Shown: piece by piece, positions 61,503 through 64,000 of the stretch
How the letters are laid out: every line of letters begins with the position of its first letter
Numbering within the stretch: the first letter of the stretch is position 1
Origin: Gossypium raimondii
Lineage: Eukaryota > Streptophyta > Magnoliopsida > Malvales > Malvaceae
NCBI RefSeq assembly: GCF_025698545.1
Contig: NC_068569.1
Span: forward strand, 15,066,001 to 15,130,000
Length of the DNA: 64,000 bases
Direction: 5' to 3'
Made by a program: the position numbers and the translations under genes
Notes under the pieces: generated by a model
Databases searched by the model: none
What the model saw: the letters and a program-made list of their open reading frames with translations, nothing else
What the model was told of the DNA's origin: nothing

Positions 61503-64000
61503 AAAATAGTATATAACAATATTTAAGTTCTACTTGTAAATTAAAAGATTCCACCAACAATGTATCAAACATCATCTCATTTGATTTGTTTTATTTTCGT
61601 GCTTTAGTCATAAACTTGTATTCATTTGATAGAGGTTCTTTTCAACTTAATATCTCGTGTCTCTCGTTTCAAACTGTTTATATATATATATATATATATA
61701 TATAGTAGGTATCGCTATCTTTTTTTAATGATGGAAATTTGCAGGAACTTGCTCGCGCGCGTTACATGCATGCATCTCCTTTGTCTGTAATTTGGTAGCT
61801 AATACAGCCACCCACAATTGTAAGGGTTTCCATTATTATGATTATTATTTTTTACATTAACTAATGATTGAAAGATGGAAACAATTGCAAATTGTGACAA
61901 TATTACTCTCGCAAAATACGAACCATGATATATATTCTGCCCTAAATAAAAATGCTGTAAGAGAAGACACGTACATGGCTAACCATGTCGCGTCTAAAAT
62001 TTCAATCGCAATTTGCTCTCCCACTAGTTTGAGACCAATTCAAATTGTAAGGTTTATCCAGGGTTTCCCATATATACTTTTTCTATTTATGGCTAAAACG
62101 ATGCACAACTTAAATAGCTTTCTAGTTATGGCACGTAGCGTCGGCATTAGCTAATACCATCGTCACTAATGACTTCATTTACAATCTATATATATATACG
62201 TAATGAATTGATTGGTTGGGTTGAAAACCCAAGTAAACAATTAAATTAAGTGGCATACTTTGTAACCTTGTTTGGTTTAATATGTATTCATTCTAGGTTT
62301 CTACCCTTTGCGTAAATAATTAAGCTTACCCAAATATTCCATGGGATTTAATCATTCCACTGAGATACACAAAAGTAATAAAATAATATTTATCATAAAC
62401 ACAACAAAACGTCAATAAAATCAAATAATGTATAAAGAGAAGAGCTCTACTTTTGGGATTTGGGGTACTATTCCTTTGATCAAATGAAATTGTAAAGATT
62501 TGAAATTTTGTTGGGAAGCTATATTTGCTTGATGCATAAAAATAAACTATAGGGAAAAGAAAAGGGCAAAAGGAGGTATGGTAATATGAATATAGTCGTA
62601 ATCCAATGATCCAAATGAGACTCAACTCACTCTACTTTAGTTGTCTGAAAAGTGGACAATACATTCCTCTCTCTCACTCACGCGTGTATTATCATATCTT
62701 CATTTACCATTCAGTTGGTAAAAATTGAAATTAATATTCAGTTGAATTTAATCATTTATGAGAGTGTATTAGCCCATATAATTTGTTTATAATAGTTTAA
62801 TACTTGTGAATATGTGATAACTTTTAATAATTAGTCAAAATAATATAAAGAAGGTTTAAGGTTTTGGACTGATGCTTATAACAAATCAAGAGACAAGTGT
62901 TTGGTATTTGATTAAGTGGAATTTAAGTACAATTCATGTTTTGTATTTAATAAATGGGAATATATTGCATATCATAATTAGCAAATATGTTATACAAAGA
63001 AAAATGGCAAAATGTTTTTTTAAAGCTGATATAATAAAAAAAAATGGTCCGACCATTCGGCGCTGCACACGTGCAGTACATGAATGCTAACATATTCTTT
63101 TTTGGAAAGTGTTTCGTTTTCTTTTAAGGGCCCAATGGCAAGATCTCATTAGCAAAAGGCCGAAAAACAAAAGCATATGTTGTTTATAAAGCTTCCAGCA
63201 TCAGTCAAATTTTCTCCCCCTTTTTTTTTCTTTGAAAATAAGTTATTCCTTTTCTTCAATAATTTTTTTTATGATTAATATGTTATTTATGTTTAATTTA
63301 CTGTTTATGAACATTGATTCTTTTCCAAATTCGTATTTTTTTAACAATTTAATCTTCAAGATTCAAACTTGAGATTTTTAAAAAAGTACCTCCAATACTT
63401 AATTCTAAAAGAATGAGTGAAATTAGTTTTTGTTTTAGAAGTCAAATTGTAGACTTATAGCTTACATTTATACGAAGAAAATAATACTTAATATAATTTT
63501 ATCATAAAAGATTAAAATATTGAAAAGTAGAGTAACTTCAACTCGATCTCATACTTTTTTAATAGTATGATGACATGATATGTTAATTTGTGGATTAATA
63601 TTTAATTTGACCTTTCAACCATGATTAAAATATCATTGTGGTACTTATATAATTTTTTTAATGATAATCTAAAAAACTTAAAATATCAATATTTTCTTCT
63701 AAAAGAACCTAAAATTTCATAATTTATTTATTTTAATTATAAAAAACATATTTTTAAAATTATAATTATGCAAAATAAAAATTAAAAACTCATGATATCC
63801 TAAAAAAATGTTTAGTCACTTATGTAAAGCTCTAAAAATGTCAGAATCTCAACTTGACTGATGGTGGTGATTTGGTGGCAATACAATGTAAGTCTCCTTG
63901 ATGCAGTCTGGTTCTTAGATATGCAAAACCTTTTGCAGAGTAGAATCTTCCTTTGTTAAATGCAAGATTTCTTATAGTTATGCAGAAATGAAATTGATGT
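61503..64000. other. AT-rich intergenic DNA, no gene seen
   Basis: A (TA)n microsatellite lies at 61679-61704. Frames at 61864-62154 and 62326-62625 have no domain. From about 63240 to the end the DNA is very AT-rich, and nothing else was recognised. Confidence 0.5.

Overview
The window is nuclear DNA from a flowering plant. It is AT-rich, its genes have GT-AG introns, and they encode plant-only families (GASA peptides, LOG, HVA22, plant GH9 endoglucanase). The terminal motifs of the long LTR and the foldback elements resemble those I associate with cotton (Gossypium, Malvaceae). That placement is inference and was not checked by a search. All exon models were read by eye from splice sites and reading frame; each closes to an exact multiple of three, but none has transcript support.

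Layout. (1) 0.7-5.9 kb: a beta-tubulin gene (+) runs tail-to-tail into a gene for a 363-residue coiled-coil protein (-). (2) 6-14.2 kb: gene-poor and repeat-rich, with a 629-bp hAT-type element, a long-TIR MITE, foldback elements and a perfect 39-bp tandem duplication. (3) 14.3-16.8 kb: a tandem pair of three-exon GASA peptide genes, each with TATAAATA exactly 85 bp before the ATG. (4) 16.8-26.9 kb: repeats, including a 5'-truncated LINE with 12-bp target duplications and a 2.87-kb solo LTR with a 5-bp duplication and an internal minisatellite. (5) 26.9-31.8 kb: a small conserved 86-residue protein gene (-), a diverged tandem duplication, and a G-box fused to a textbook G-quadruplex motif. (6) 31.85-33.9 kb: a C2H2 finger protein with a PARP-like C-terminus (-). 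(7) 35.3-36.7 kb: two foldback elements, one 915 bp long with 8/9-bp target duplications. (8) 38-57.4 kb: the gene-dense part, with TRM6 (+), a Myb/SANT-like DNA-binding protein (+), an HVA22-like membrane protein (+), a membrane-anchored GH9 endoglucanase (+) and a LOG cytokinin-activating enzyme (-). (9) 57.4-64 kb: no gene seen, with a second copy of the MITE found near 8 kb.

The genes do not form an operon-like or clustered pathway. Tubulin, the GASA peptides, the GH9 enzyme and LOG all touch cell growth, but this looks like ordinary neighbourhood. I found no clear case of a wholly new biological system. The most notable non-coding structures are the 915-bp foldback, the G-box/G4 composite, the hairpin-unit minisatellite in the solo LTR and the matched GASA core promoters. 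No tRNA, rRNA, CRISPR or organellar insert was recognised.
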